From contig JAFSTE010000004.1 in the NCBI GenBank assembly GCA_017450645.1, positions 1 to 38,674 on the forward strand: a stretch of DNA of 38,674 bases. Direction: 5' to 3'. The notes beneath the pieces were generated by a model. That model was not told where the DNA came from. It saw only the letters and a list, made by a program, of their open reading frames with translations, and searched no databases. The translations under genes were made by a program, and so were the position numbers. Source of the stretch: Eubacterium sp. GTDB taxonomy: Bacteria; Bacillota; Clostridia; Oscillospirales; Acutalibacteraceae. Position 1 is the stretch's first letter; each line of letters begins with the position of its first letter. Below, one piece after another: positions 15,027 through 24,480 of the stretch.

Positions 15027-16313
15027 ATGAAAAAATTTACCGTAGTTGGCGCAGGTTTGGCTGGATGCGAGGCGGCGTGGCAGATTGCCCAAAGCGGGTA
15101 CGATGTTACTCTTGTTGAAATGAAGCCGCTTAAACACTCGCCTGCACACAAAACCGAATATTTTGCAGAGCTTGTGTGCTCAAACTCGCTAAAGGCTGCG
15201 CGTATCGAAAGCGCGGCGGGTCTGCTTAAAGAGGAGATGTTCCGCCTTGGCTCGCTTTGCGTTCCCGTTGCGAGGGACTGCGCGGTTCCGGCGGGCGGTG
15301 CGCTTGCGGTAGACAGAGAGGTTTTTGCAAAAACAGTTACCGACAAAATCACCTCTAACCCGAAGATTAATATCGAGCACCGTGTTTACGATAAGATTGA
15401 GCCTGAAAAGGATGAAATACTTATTATCGCAACCGGTCCGCTGACCGACGGCGCACTCAGCGACGAGATACAAAAGCTTTGTAACAATATGCTTTCGTTT
15501 TACGACGCAGCGGCTCCGATTGTTACCGCGCAGAGCGTTGATATGAACAAGGCGTTCGGCGCTTCCCGATACGACAGGGGCGGCGAAGCGGACTACATAA
15601 ATTGCCCGTTTAATAAGGCGGAGTACGAAAGCTTTATAGACGAGCTTGTACATGCCGAGGGTGCAATAACTCACGACTTTGATGTGTACGAGGGCTGTAT
15701 GCCTATCGAAAAGCTTGCTAAGCGCGGGCTTGACGCGCCGCGATTCGGACCTATGAAGCCTGTCGGACTTGTTGACCCGAATACCGGACACAGACCGTGG
15801 GCGTGCGTGCAGCTAAGGCGCGAAAACGACGCGGGCACGATGTTTAACCTTGTAGGATTTCAGACTAATCTGAAGTTCGGCGAGCAAAAGAGGGTGTTCT
15901 CTATGATACCCGGTCTTGAAAACGCCGAGTTTGTGCGCTACGGCGTTATGCACAGAAATACTTTTATCGACTCGCCGCGAGTGCTAAACAGCGACTTTTC
16001 GCTGAGAAAAAACCGTAATATATTCTTTGCGGGTCAGATTACGGGCGTTGAGGGCTATATGGAGTCAGCGGCGTCGGGCATTATGGCGGGCAAAAACGCC
16101 GTGCTCTGTGCCGAGGGTAAGGACACCGTAACGCTAAGCGAGCTTACTATGATAGGCGCGCTGTCAAGATATATCAGCGACGAAAGTGTTACCGACTTTC
16201 AGCCGATGGGCGCAAACTTCGGAATACTTCCGCCAATCGAGCCTAAAATCAGAGATAAAAAACAGAGATATGCGGCTCTCGCCCAAAGGGCATTAAAATT
16301 GATTGAGCCATAG
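15027..16313 (+). CDS. trmFO: Folate-dependent tRNA (uracil-54-C5)-methyltransferase TrmFO
   Basis: FAD-dependent enzyme that makes m5U54 in the T-loop of tRNA using methylenetetrahydrofolate. The N-terminal dinucleotide fold GAGLAGCEAA is at residues 8-17. The two functionally important cysteines are visible: Cys51 in ELVCSNSLK and Cys224 in YEGCMPIEK. Later motifs RPWACVQLRREN and GQITGVEGYMESAASG are typical, and the 428-residue length is normal. The ribosome binding site is poor (only GAAG close to the ATG) because the last tandem repeat unit ends there. The stop codon is immediately followed by a type B repeat. Confidence 0.95.
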   Translation: MKKFTVVGAGLAGCEAAWQIAQSGYDVTLVEMKPLKHSPAHKTEYFAELVCSNSLKAARIESAAGLLKEEMFRLGSLCVPVARDCAVPAGGALAVDREVFAKTVTDKITSNPKINIEHRVYDKIEPEKDEILIIATGPLTDGALSDEIQKLCNNMLSFYDAAAPIVTAQSVDMNKAFGASRYDRGGEADYINCPFNKAEYESFIDELVHAEGAITHDFDVYEGCMPIEKLAKRGLDAPRFGPMKPVGLVDPNTGHRPWACVQLRRENDAGTMFNLVGFQTNLKFGEQKRVFSMIPGLENAEFVRYGVMHRNTFIDSPRVLNSDFSLRKNRNIFFAGQITGVEGYMESAASGIMAGKNAVLCAEGKDTVTLSELTMIGALSRYISDESVTDFQPMGANFGILPPIEPKIRDKKQRYAALAQRALKLIEP

Positions 16314-16387
16314 GCGAGTAACTGATTTGGCTTCCCCTTGGGGGGAAGCTGTCCGCGAACACCTGCAGCGGACTGATGCGGGGAACG
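16313..16387. repeat. Interspersed modular hairpin repeat, type B copy (inverted)
   Basis: Starts GGCGAGTAACTGATTTGGC, the reverse complement of the end of the 28663-28770 copy. It contains CTTCCCC/GGGGAAG (16331-16348) and GTCCGC/GCGGAC (16351-16373). The rest of the 16314-16534 gap is a linker and the type A copy below. Confidence 0.7.
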
Positions 16388-16467
16388 GATTTCAAGTTCG
16401 TTTGATTGAGCATTATTTAATAACGCAAAATCTGATTGCTTTATTTTTAGTATTCGCTAAATCAAGC

Positions 16468-16515
16468 GACCATCCCTCCACCACTTCGTGGTCCCCCTCC
16501 CTTTAGCAAGGGAGG
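16468..16515 (-). repeat. Interspersed repeat type A (inverted copy)
   Basis: On the - strand it reads CCTCCCTTgctAAAGGGAGG, then a CCAC-gaa-GTGG hairpin, then GGAGGGATGGTC. It matches the copies at 28543-28589, 37445-37492 and 37517-37564. The linker beside it (TTTTTAGTATTCG-n-TAA) also resembles the reverse complement of 28590-28625. Confidence 0.85.
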
Positions 16516-16534
16516 CAATAAGGAAGATGATTAT

Positions 16535-17524
16535 ATGAAGATTATTGTTGACGCGATGGGCGGCGACAACGCCCCGCTTGAAATAATTAAAGGCTCAATG
16601 CTCGCCCTTGACGAGTTTGATATCGACGAGATTATACTTGTAGGCGACGAGCAAAAAATAAACGCCTGTATTAAGGACAATTCTATCGAGATTAAAAATA
16701 CGAGTATAGTGCACTGCAGCGACGCTATTGATATGTGCGACGACCCGACGAGCGTGCTTAAAGCTAAGCCCGATTCGTCTATGGCAGTCGGCTTCAGACT
16801 GCTTAACGAGGGCAGGGGAGACGCTTTTGTAAGCGCAGGCAATACCGGCGCAATCACTGTCGGCGCAACACTTATTACAAAACGCATTAAGGGCGTTAAG
16901 CGCCCCGCGATTGCGTCCGTTATGCCGAGCGCTAAAAAGCCGTTTTTGATGATGGACTGCGGCGCTAACGCTGAGTGCAAGCCCGAGTTTTTGTACCAGT
17001 TCGGACTGCTCGGCTCGATTTATATGAAAAATGTTATGAAGTACGACAACCCGACCGTTGCCCTTGCAAATAACGGCACCGAGGACACAAAGGGCACTCC
17101 GCTTGTTAAAGAGGCGTACGCGCTTATGAAGGATGCGCCGTACAACTTTATCGGCAATATTGAGGGCAGACAGATTCCGTTCGGCGACGCGGATGTTGTT
17201 GTAGCTGACGGCTTTACAGGCAACCTTATACTTAAGACCTATGAGGGCGTAGCCAAGGTGCTTATGAACGGCATTAAAGAAGCGTTTTATAAAAACACGC
17301 TGTCTAAGCTTTCGTACCTCGGCGTGCGCTCGGGTATTAACGATATGAAAACGCAGTTTGATTATAAAGAGTACGGCGGCGCGGTAATGCTCGGCGTTAA
17401 AAAGCCTGTTATTAAGGCTCACGGCTCGGCAGACGCGCGTACATTTAAAAACGCAATCAAGCAGGCGGTTTGGTTCTTGGAAACCGATTTGATTAAGATA
17501 ATAGAAAACGAATTAAGCAAATAA
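16535..17524 (+). CDS. plsX: Phosphate acyltransferase PlsX
   Basis: Makes acyl-phosphate from acyl-ACP for the PlsY route to lysophosphatidic acid; a peripheral membrane enzyme. The 329 residues start MKIIVDAMGGDNAP, the family hallmark, and include SAGNTGAITVGATL, MDCGANAECKPEFLYQF and VVADGFTGNLILKTYEG. The ATG is preceded by AAGGAAG. The gap to rnc is only 10 bases, so the two are an operon. Many Firmicutes have acpP between plsX and rnc; it is absent here. Confidence 0.96.
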   Translation: MKIIVDAMGGDNAPLEIIKGSMLALDEFDIDEIILVGDEQKINACIKDNSIEIKNTSIVHCSDAIDMCDDPTSVLKAKPDSSMAVGFRLLNEGRGDAFVSAGNTGAITVGATLITKRIKGVKRPAIASVMPSAKKPFLMMDCGANAECKPEFLYQFGLLGSIYMKNVMKYDNPTVALANNGTEDTKGTPLVKEAYALMKDAPYNFIGNIEGRQIPFGDADVVVADGFTGNLILKTYEGVAKVLMNGIKEAFYKNTLSKLSYLGVRSGINDMKTQFDYKEYGGAVMLGVKKPVIKAHGSADARTFKNAIKQAVWFLETDLIKIIENELSK

Positions 17525-17534
17525 CGGTGTAGAT

Positions 17535-18215
17535 ATGCAAAATCTTGAAAAGAAAATTGAATACACCTTTAAAGATAAGAAGTACCTTAAAGAAGCACTG
17601 ACTCATTCGAGCTACGCTAACGAGAATCCCGCTTCGAGCGCTCCCTGCAACGAGCGTATGGAGTTTTTGGGCGACGCGGTGCTGTCGATAATTTCCGCTC
17701 AGTACCTCTATGATAAGTTCCCGAAAATGCCGGAGGGTAAGCTCACTAAGCTTCGCTCGTCCCTCGTTTGTACGCAGTCGCTGTCCGCGTTTGCTAAGGA
17801 GATTGACCTCGGCTCGTATCTAAAGATGGGCAAGGGCGAAACAGCCTCGGGCGGCGCACAGCGTCCGTCGGTGCTCGAAAACGCCTTTGAAGCGCTGATT
17901 GCAGCTATTTACCTCGACGGCGGTATGGAGGAAGCTAAGCGCTTTGTGCTGCGCTTTCTGAGCCGGGAGGTTGATAATCACCATGTTAATTTCAGGGATT
18001 ATAAATCGCAGCTTCAGGAGATTATTCAACAAAATCCCGACGAGGTTCTGACCTATACTGTTACGGGCACAAGCGGTCCCGACCACGATAAACGCTTTGA
18101 GGTAGAGCTAAAGCTCAACTCTAATGTTATAGGCCACGGCGTCGGTACAAGCAAAAAGAACGCAGAACAGCTTGCAGCTCGCGAGGCGCTTATGCTGATG
18201 GGTGTCGAAGTATGA
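17535..18215 (+). CDS. rnc: Ribonuclease III
   Basis: Cuts double-stranded RNA in rRNA processing and mRNA decay. The 226 residues carry the signature NERMEFLGDAVL (39-50), the second catalytic segment LENAFEALIAAIYLDGG, and a C-terminal double-stranded-RNA binding domain ending GVGTSKKNAEQLAAREAL. The stop codon overlaps the next ATG (ATGA), so the radical SAM gene is translationally coupled. Confidence 0.96.
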   Translation: MQNLEKKIEYTFKDKKYLKEALTHSSYANENPASSAPCNERMEFLGDAVLSIISAQYLYDKFPKMPEGKLTKLRSSLVCTQSLSAFAKEIDLGSYLKMGKGETASGGAQRPSVLENAFEALIAAIYLDGGMEEAKRFVLRFLSREVDNHHVNFRDYKSQLQEIIQQNPDEVLTYTVTGTSGPDHDKRFEVELKLNSNVIGHGVGTSKKNAEQLAAREALMLMGVEV

Positions 18216-19189
18216 AAAAGGGCAACATAAGCATTTTTGTACCGCACCTCGGCTGCCCGCAGCAATGCTCGTTTTGTAACCAAAAAACGATTACGGGTAA
18301 GCAGACTCAGCCCACTCCCGACGATGTGAAATCGGCGGTTCAGACTGCGCTGAAGCGCAAGGGCTATGAGTATGAGATTGCGTTTTTCGGCGGCTCGTTC
18401 ACCGCGATTGACCGCGAGTATATGGAGTCGCTGTTAAAGGCTGCCGCTGAGTTTATCGACAACGACAGAATTAAGGGCATACGCATTTCAACCCGTCCCG
18501 ACTTTATAGATAATGAGGTTCTGCAACTTCTAAAAAGCTACGGCGTTACGGCTATAGAGCTCGGCGCTCAGAGTATGGACGACGAGGTGCTTAAAGCTAA
18601 CCTGCGCGGTCACTGCGCCGAGGATGTCGCCGTAGCCGCTAAGCTGATTAAAGATAACGGCTTTGAGCTTGGCGTGCAGATGATGACGGGGCTTTACCGC
18701 GACACTGACGAAAAGGCAATTAAAACAGCCGAAAAGCTGATTGAGCTTAAACCTGATACGGTAAGGATTTACCCGACCGTTGTGCTAAAGGGTACATACC
18801 TTGCCGAGCTTGTTGAACGCGAGGAATACACTCCTCAGACAGTGGACGACGCGGCGGCGCTTTGCACTACGCTTGTGCCTATGTTTGAAAGCGCGGGCGT
18901 AAGGGTTATCAGGCTCGGGCTTCACGCGTCAGACGATATTAAAAAGAATATGGTCGGCGGAGCTTATCACGACTCGTTCGGCGAAATAGTGCAGTCGCGC
19001 TTTATGCTGAATAAAGTCCTCGCGTATCCGCCGGGAAATTACGAAATCTTTGTAAACCCAAAGAGCGTATCAAAGCTCAAGGGTCAGCAAAAACGCAACG
19101 CCTACTTCCTTATGGAGCAGGGGTACAACATAAAATACACGGTTACCGATAAAATTATTGCGGGCGAATTAAAGATTGTCCGAGCGTAG
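18212..19189 (+). CDS. Radical SAM protein, Elp3/HemN-like
   Basis: A 325-residue radical S-adenosylmethionine enzyme. The cluster motif is CPQQCSFC (CxxxCxxC) near residue 15, followed by AFFGGSFTAID (the GGE-like SAM contact) and GIRISTRPDFID, the pattern of Elp3-type radical SAM domains. There is no C-terminal acetyltransferase domain as in true Elp3. The substrate is unknown. The gene sits between rnc and smc and overlaps rnc by four bases. The last four residues (IVRA) and the TAG stop lie within a type C repeat, so the native C-terminus may have been trimmed or replaced. Confidence 0.85.
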   Translation: MKKGNISIFVPHLGCPQQCSFCNQKTITGKQTQPTPDDVKSAVQTALKRKGYEYEIAFFGGSFTAIDREYMESLLKAAAEFIDNDRIKGIRISTRPDFIDNEVLQLLKSYGVTAIELGAQSMDDEVLKANLRGHCAEDVAVAAKLIKDNGFELGVQMMTGLYRDTDEKAIKTAEKLIELKPDTVRIYPTVVLKGTYLAELVEREEYTPQTVDDAAALCTTLVPMFESAGVRVIRLGLHASDDIKKNMVGGAYHDSFGEIVQSRFMLNKVLAYPPGNYEIFVNPKSVSKLKGQQKRNAYFLMEQGYNIKYTVTDKIIAGELKIVRA

Positions 19190-19231
19190 CGAGTAACCAA
19201 AAGCTTAAAACTTAAAGCTAAAAGCTTAAAA
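19175..19231. repeat. AGCT-rich interspersed repeat, type C (inverted), overlapping a stop codon
   Basis: ATTGTCCGAGCGTAGCGAGTAACC is the reverse complement form of the 14381-14440 and 29448-29509 copies (the text here is quoted in part only for recognition). AAGCTTAAAACTTAAAGCT words follow. The TAG of the radical SAM gene lies inside it. Confidence 0.65.
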
Positions 19232-19248
19232 CAAAAAAGGACAAGAAT

Positions 19249-22200
19249 ATGCTTCTCAGAACACTTGAAATGCAGGGATTTAAATCATTCCCTGACAAAA
19301 CTGAACTGAATTTCGGAAAGGGAATAACGGCTGTTGTCGGACCTAACGGCTCGGGTAAGAGTAACATCTCCGACGCTGTTCGCTGGGTACTCGGCGAAAC
19401 GAGTATGAAGTCGCTGCGAGGCTCCAAAACCGAGGACGTTATCTTTGGCGGTACCTCGTCGAGAAAGGCGCTCGGCTTTGCTCAGGTTATGCTGACGCTC
19501 GACAACTCCGACGGCTCGCTTAAGGACAAGGGCGATATCGTTACCGTGTCGCGCCGCTACTACCGCTCGGGAGAGAGCGAGTATAAGATTGACGGCGAGT
19601 CAGTGCGCCGTAAGGATATACACGAGCTGTTTATGGATACGGGTCTCGGCGCTGACGGATACTCTATGGTAGGTCAGGGTAAGATTGACTCGATTATTTC
19701 CGCTAAAAATGAGGACAGGCGTGAGCTGTTTGAGGAGGCTGCGGGTATTTCGCGCTTCCGTCATAAAAGGCGCGACGCTGAGCGCAGGCTCGAGCAGGCG
19801 CAGGAAAACCTTGTAAGACTTCTCGACATTCTCGGCGAGCTTGAAGGCAGGGTAGGTCCTCTTAAAACCCAGAGCGAAAAGGCTCAGAAATTCCTCGAAT
19901 TTTCCGAGGAGAAAAAAGAGCTTGAAATAGGCGTATGGCTTGGAAAAATTAATAACTTCACCAACGCTTTAAGAGAGCAGGAGCATAAGCTTGACGCTGC
20001 AGGCGCGTCGTACGAAATCTGCGAAAAAGAGCTTGCCGACATCGAAAACGAGATGCAGGAGCTTGCGGATAAAATGGTACATTTTAACACGCTTATCGAG
20101 CAGCTAAGGACAGGCGCTTCCTCGTTTGAGGAGGAGGCTGTTCGCCGCGACGGTGAAGCTAAGCTGCTTGAAGCCACTGCAGCACATAATTTAGAAACTA
20201 TCGAAAGACTTAAAGCGGATATAAATTCCGCCGATAATTCGAGCGAAGCTATCGACACTCAGATTGCCGAAAAAGAGGCGTTTATCGCAGAGTCCGATGA
20301 AAAGGCTGCGGCAAAACGCAAGGAGCTCGAGAGCGTAGCCTTAGAGCTTCAAAAGCTTCAAAGCGACAACGAGGAGATTGCAAATAAAAACTCCGAGCTT
20401 AACAAAAACCTTGCCGAGCTTACTATTAAACTTTCGGACAGCAGGGTTAAGGCTTCGCAGGCACAGTCCTCGATTGACGAGATTAATTCGCGCTTCTCGG
20501 TGATTGACGAAAGTATTGCCGAAGTTCAAAAAGAGATTGACACAGCTACCGCTCAAAAGGACGAGCAACAGGCAAATCTTGACTTCATTAAGGCGCGTAT
20601 CGAGGAGGGCGAAAACTCACTCGGCGGCTATCAGCTTAAATTAAAAACAAAGACCGAAGCCGCACAGAAAAAGAAGGACGAGCTTGACAGGTGCGAGCGC
20701 GCCCTTGCCGAAAAGCGTTCAAGAGCTAAAATGCTCTCCGACCTCGAAAAGAATATGGAGGGCTTCTCGGGTGCCGTTAAGGCTGTTATGAAGCAAAAGG
20801 ACGCCAAGGCGCTTTCGGGTATTCACGGCGTTTTGTCGCAGCTTATCAGCGCGGATAACGAGTACTCGACCGCCGTTGAGGTGGCGCTCGGCGCAGCTAT
20901 GCAAAACATCGTCGTGTCGTCCGAGGGCGACGCAAAGCGCGCTATTAACTTCTTAAAACAGAACAACCAGGGACGCGCTACCTTCCTTCCTGTTTCGGCT
21001 ATTAAGCCGCGCAGCATTGACGAAAACGACCTTGACGACAACTTCGGATTCGTTGATATTGCCGCTAATCTTGTTGAGTGCGACAAGCAGTACGAAAGCA
21101 TTATTTCAAACCTTCTCGGCAGAGTTATCGTTGCCGAGGATATCGACTGCGCTATCGGCATTTCAAAAAGGTATAAAAACAGATATAAAATTGTAACCCT
21201 TGACGGTCAGGTTATGAACCCCGGCGGCTCGATGACGGGCGGCAGCCGTTCAAAGGGTGCGGGTATTCTGTCAAGAGCTAATCAGATTGAGGAGCTTAAC
21301 GCCGAAGCGGACAAGCTCGAAAAAGAGTTTGGCTCGCTCTCCGACGAGTACAAAAAGCTTATCGAATCCTCTAATAAAGCTGCTGCAGACCTGCAGGGTG
21401 CGGATGCCGATTTGCGTAACGCAAAAGAGGACTTAATCCGCGCAGAGGGCGATTTAAAGCTTGTAAACGACAGGATTACTTCGTTAAACGAGCAGATTAC
21501 CGCAATGACGGGCGAAAAGGAGAATTCCGAGTCCAGAATTATGCTCTTTAACGAAGCGCTTAAGAAAGCTTCGCAGGAAGAAGCCGAGATACAAAGTGAG
21601 ATTGACAAAACCGAGAATGCGCTTACCGAGGTGAACTCGGGCGCGGATATTCTCGGTGAAGAGCGCGAGAAAATCAGACAGCGCAGCGAGGAGATTAACC
21701 TCGAAATCGTAACGCTTGCTAAGGACGCCGAGAGCGCTAAACTCTCCGTTGAGGAGCTAAAACTCAGACAGTCCACGCAGTCCGACAGGGTGCGCAGCAT
21801 TAACGACGAGATTGCAAGTATTGAAGAAAAGAATAAAAATCTCGAGCTTTCAATTAACGATGTTAAGGCGCAGGCTGAGGAGCTCAGAGGTAAGGCTAAG
21901 GGCAAGAACGACGAGGTTGCGGACATTATCGAAAACCGTAATCAGCTCGAAAAGAAAAACGGCGAGCTTCGCGCAACCGAAAAGGAAAAGCAGGAGGATA
22001 AAGAAAAACTATCCGCTGAGCTTGTGCGTATTGAAGAGCGCAAGAATAATATGAAAAAGGAATATGACGAGCTTAACGATATGCTCTTTGAGCAGTACGA
22101 GCTTACGCGCGTTGAGGCGCAGGCGCTTGGTATCGTTATCGAGGATATGACTGCCGCTAAGCGCAGACTTCACGAAATCAAGGTGTCGATTAAGAAGCTC

Positions 22201-22818
22201 GGCTCGATTAATGTCGGCGCTATCGAGGAGTATAAGGAAGTGTCCGAGAGGTACGAATTCCTTAAGGAACAGACCGACGATATCGAGGCGTCTAAGCGCG
22301 AGCTTCAGACTATTATTACAGACCTTACTAAGTCTATGAGCGAAAAATTCCTTTTTCAGTTTAACAGGATTAACGAGCAGTTTAAGCTGTCGTTTGCGGA
22401 CTTCTTCGGCGGCGGTAAGGGCGAGATTATTCTCGAAAACCCCGAGGACTGTCTTGAATCACCGATAGAAATTAAGATTCAGCCACCCGGAAAATCGGTA
22501 CAGAATATTAACCTGTTCTCGGGCGGTGAAAAGTCGCTTGCGGCTATGGCGCTGCTTTTCAGCGTGCTTAAGGTTACGCCGTCACCGTTTTGTATTTACG
22601 ACGAGGTTGAGGCGGCGCTCGACGATGTCAATGTAGAGCGCTTTGCAAAATATATGCGTAAAATGACAGACAGAACACAGTTTATTTCTATCACTCACAG
22701 ACGCGGTACTATGGAAGAAGCCGATGTACTTTACGGCGTTACTATGCAGGAAAAGGGCGTATCTAAGCTTCTTGAACTCCAGAGCGCCGAGCTCGCTGAG
22801 CAGATGGGACTTGAGTAG
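19249..22818 (+). CDS. smc: Chromosome segregation ATPase SMC
   Basis: Forms the bacterial condensin with ScpA/ScpB. The 1189 residues show the complete layout: N-terminal ATPase half with GPNGSGKS (31-38), long coiled coil (about 170-510), globular hinge (about 515-640, with MNPGGSMTGGS at its end), returning coiled coil, and C-terminal half with signature FSGGEKS (1090-1096) and Walker B ending YDEVEAALDD (Asp1118-Glu1119). The signature starts with Phe rather than the usual Leu, a mild change. AAAGGA precedes the ATG. The rnc-smc-ftsY neighbourhood is standard. Confidence 0.97.
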   Translation: MLLRTLEMQGFKSFPDKTELNFGKGITAVVGPNGSGKSNISDAVRWVLGETSMKSLRGSKTEDVIFGGTSSRKALGFAQVMLTLDNSDGSLKDKGDIVTVSRRYYRSGESEYKIDGESVRRKDIHELFMDTGLGADGYSMVGQGKIDSIISAKNEDRRELFEEAAGISRFRHKRRDAERRLEQAQENLVRLLDILGELEGRVGPLKTQSEKAQKFLEFSEEKKELEIGVWLGKINNFTNALREQEHKLDAAGASYEICEKELADIENEMQELADKMVHFNTLIEQLRTGASSFEEEAVRRDGEAKLLEATAAHNLETIERLKADINSADNSSEAIDTQIAEKEAFIAESDEKAAAKRKELESVALELQKLQSDNEEIANKNSELNKNLAELTIKLSDSRVKASQAQSSIDEINSRFSVIDESIAEVQKEIDTATAQKDEQQANLDFIKARIEEGENSLGGYQLKLKTKTEAAQKKKDELDRCERALAEKRSRAKMLSDLEKNMEGFSGAVKAVMKQKDAKALSGIHGVLSQLISADNEYSTAVEVALGAAMQNIVVSSEGDAKRAINFLKQNNQGRATFLPVSAIKPRSIDENDLDDNFGFVDIAANLVECDKQYESIISNLLGRVIVAEDIDCAIGISKRYKNRYKIVTLDGQVMNPGGSMTGGSRSKGAGILSRANQIEELNAEADKLEKEFGSLSDEYKKLIESSNKAAADLQGADADLRNAKEDLIRAEGDLKLVNDRITSLNEQITAMTGEKENSESRIMLFNEALKKASQEEAEIQSEIDKTENALTEVNSGADILGEEREKIRQRSEEINLEIVTLAKDAESAKLSVEELKLRQSTQSDRVRSINDEIASIEEKNKNLELSINDVKAQAEELRGKAKGKNDEVADIIENRNQLEKKNGELRATEKEKQEDKEKLSAELVRIEERKNNMKKEYDELNDMLFEQYELTRVEAQALGIVIEDMTAAKRRLHEIKVSIKKLGSINVGAIEEYKEVSERYEFLKEQTDDIEASKRELQTIITDLTKSMSEKFLFQFNRINEQFKLSFADFFGGGKGEIILENPEDCLESPIEIKIQPPGKSVQNINLFSGGEKSLAAMALLFSVLKVTPSPFCIYDEVEAALDDVNVERFAKYMRKMTDRTQFISITHRRGTMEEADVLYGVTMQEKGVSKLLELQSAELAEQMGLE

Positions 22819-22894
22819 AATTCGGAATTCGGAAAGCGGAATTCGGAATTATTGTCCGAGGAAGCGAGTAACCCTAAGCTCATAGCTTAAAACT
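22819..22894. repeat. GAATTCGG direct repeats plus type C repeat
   Basis: Three GAATTCGGAA-type words, then ATTGTCCGAG-n-AGCGAGTAACC and AAGCTCATAGCTTAAA. This fills most of the smc-ftsY gap. Confidence 0.6.
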
Positions 22895-22921
22895 ATTTCG
22901 ACCAGAGGGAGAAATTAATAA

Positions 22922-23893
22922 ATGGGATTATTTGACAAATTCAGAAAAGGACTTAAAAAGACTCGTGACGAGGGTATCACCGCACAGATGGACGAGGTTA
23001 TCGAAACCTATGACGAAATCTGCGACGAGCTTTTTGAAGAGCTTGAAGAAATACTGATTATGGGCGATGTCGGTATGCCCACCGCCGAGCGTGTTATCGG
23101 CGACCTTAAGGATAAGATTGAAAACGACGGTATAACCTCCGTTCGCGAGGTGCGCGAAACTATGAAGGATATCGTAGCCGGCGTTGTATGGGGCGGTTCG
23201 TACCTTAAAATCAGAACCAAGCCGTCAATTATCCTTGTAATCGGCGTAAACGGCGTAGGTAAGACTACGACTATCGGTAAGCTTGCGCTTTATCTTCAGG
23301 ATATGGGCAGAAGCGTTATTCTCGGCGCTGCGGACACCTTCCGCGCCGCTGCAATCGAACAGCTGCAGGTTTGGGCTGACAGAGCTAATGTAGACCTTAT
23401 TAAGCACGGCGAGGGTGCTGACCCCGCAGCCGTTGTTTACGATACTATCCAGGCAGGCAAGGCGCGCGGAAACGATGTTATTATTATCGACACCGCGGGC
23501 AGACTCCATAATAAGAAAAACCTTATGGACGAACTTAATAAAATCAGCCGCGTTATCGACCGCGAGCTTCCCGACGCGTCGCGCGAAACGCTTCTCGTTC
23601 TCGATGCTACAACCGGTCAGAACGCTGTTAATCAGGCTAAGGACTTTAAGGACGCTGCCGGCATTACGGGCATTATCCTTACTAAGCTTGACGGCACCGC
23701 GCGCGGCGGCGTTGTGCTTGCAATAAATAACGAGCTTGATGTACCCGTTAAGTTTGTCGGCGTGGGCGAGGGAATTGACGACCTTCAGCCGTTTGATGCG
23801 GATGCCTTCGCGTCAGCCCTCTTTGATATGAAACCAAGCCACGAAGACGACGAAACTCTGACAGAATTTGTAACAGGCACAGAGGAAGAATAA
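22922..23893 (+). CDS. ftsY: Signal recognition particle receptor FtsY
   Basis: GTPase that docks SRP-ribosome complexes at the membrane. The 323 residues comprise the N helical bundle (about 1-90) and the G domain with [10 protein letters not shown] (from residue 108), [21 protein letters not shown] and [10 protein letters not shown]. The long acidic A domain of enterobacterial FtsY is absent, as usual in Firmicutes. AGGGAG is about 9 bases upstream. The TAA stop overlaps the next ATG (TAATG). Confidence 0.97.
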   Translation: MGLFDKFRKGLKKTRDEGITAQMDEVIETYDEICDELFEELEEILIMGDVGMPTAERVIGDLKDKIENDGITSVREVRETMKDIVAGVVWGGSYLKIRTKPSIILVIGVNGVGKTTTIGKLALYLQDMGRSVILGAADTFRAAAIEQLQVWADRANVDLIKHGEGADPAAVVYDTIQAGKARGNDVIIIDTAGRLHNKKNLMDELNKISRVIDRELPDASRETLLVLDATTGQNAVNQAKDFKDAAGITGIILTKLDGTARGGVVLAINNELDVPVKFVGVGEGIDDLQPFDADAFASALFDMKPSHEDDETLTEFVTGTEEE

Positions 23894-24480
23894 TGACCTT
23901 TATTTTAGCTTCAAATAATAAGAAAAAACTAATTGAAATGCAAAGAATACTATCTCCTCTCGGTATTGACGTTGTAACCGCAAAGATGATTGGCAAAACA
24001 CTTACAGACGTTGTTGAGGACGGCGAAACCTTTGAGGAAAACGCACAAAAAAAAGCACGCCACGCATGTGCAGAGATGGGTATGCCCGCTATCGCTGACG
24101 ACAGCGGACTATGCGTTGATTATCTTGATGGCGCGCCGGGTATTTATTCTGCACGTTTTTCGGGCGGTCACGGCGACGACGAAGCTAATAACGACCTGCT
24201 GCTCAAAAAGCTTGACGGTGTACCTATTGAGGAACGCACGGCATACTATGTGTGCGCTATTTGCTGCGTGTTCCCCGACGGCAGAGAAATAACCGTAAGG
24301 GGCGAGTGTCACGGACATATCGGCTTTGAGCGCGACGGCAACGCAGGTTTTGGCTACGACCCGCTGTTTCTTGTAGACGGCAAAGCCTTCGGACGTTATT
24401 CAGCTGAAGAAAAAGATAAAATATCCCACCGCGGCAACGCATTACGCAAACTAACAGTAGAATTGGAGAAAATTATATGA
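23893..24480 (+). CDS. rdgB: XTP/dITP pyrophosphatase (RdgB/HAM1)
   Basis: Hydrolyses non-canonical purine triphosphates to keep them out of DNA and RNA. The 195 residues show LASNNKKKLIEMQRIL at the N-terminus, the DDSGLCVDYLDGAPGIYSAR active site, and GFGYDPLFLVDG. The start overlaps the ftsY stop by one base and the end overlaps the yhbY ATG by four bases (ATGA), so ftsY-rdgB-yhbY-yqeK form one tightly packed unit. Confidence 0.95.
   Translation: MTFILASNNKKKLIEMQRILSPLGIDVVTAKMIGKTLTDVVEDGETFEENAQKKARHACAEMGMPAIADDSGLCVDYLDGAPGIYSARFSGGHGDDEANNDLLLKKLDGVPIEERTAYYVCAICCVFPDGREITVRGECHGHIGFERDGNAGFGYDPLFLVDGKAFGRYSAEEKDKISHRGNALRKLTVELEKII

Noticed and set aside
16303-16506. Small ORF after trmFO
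   Set aside because: It is a translation of repeat types B and A and overlaps the trmFO end; no ribosome binding site.
22516-22530. FSGGE instead of LSGGE in SMC as a defect
   Set aside because: The change is conservative and all other ATPase motifs are intact, so I do not treat it as significant.
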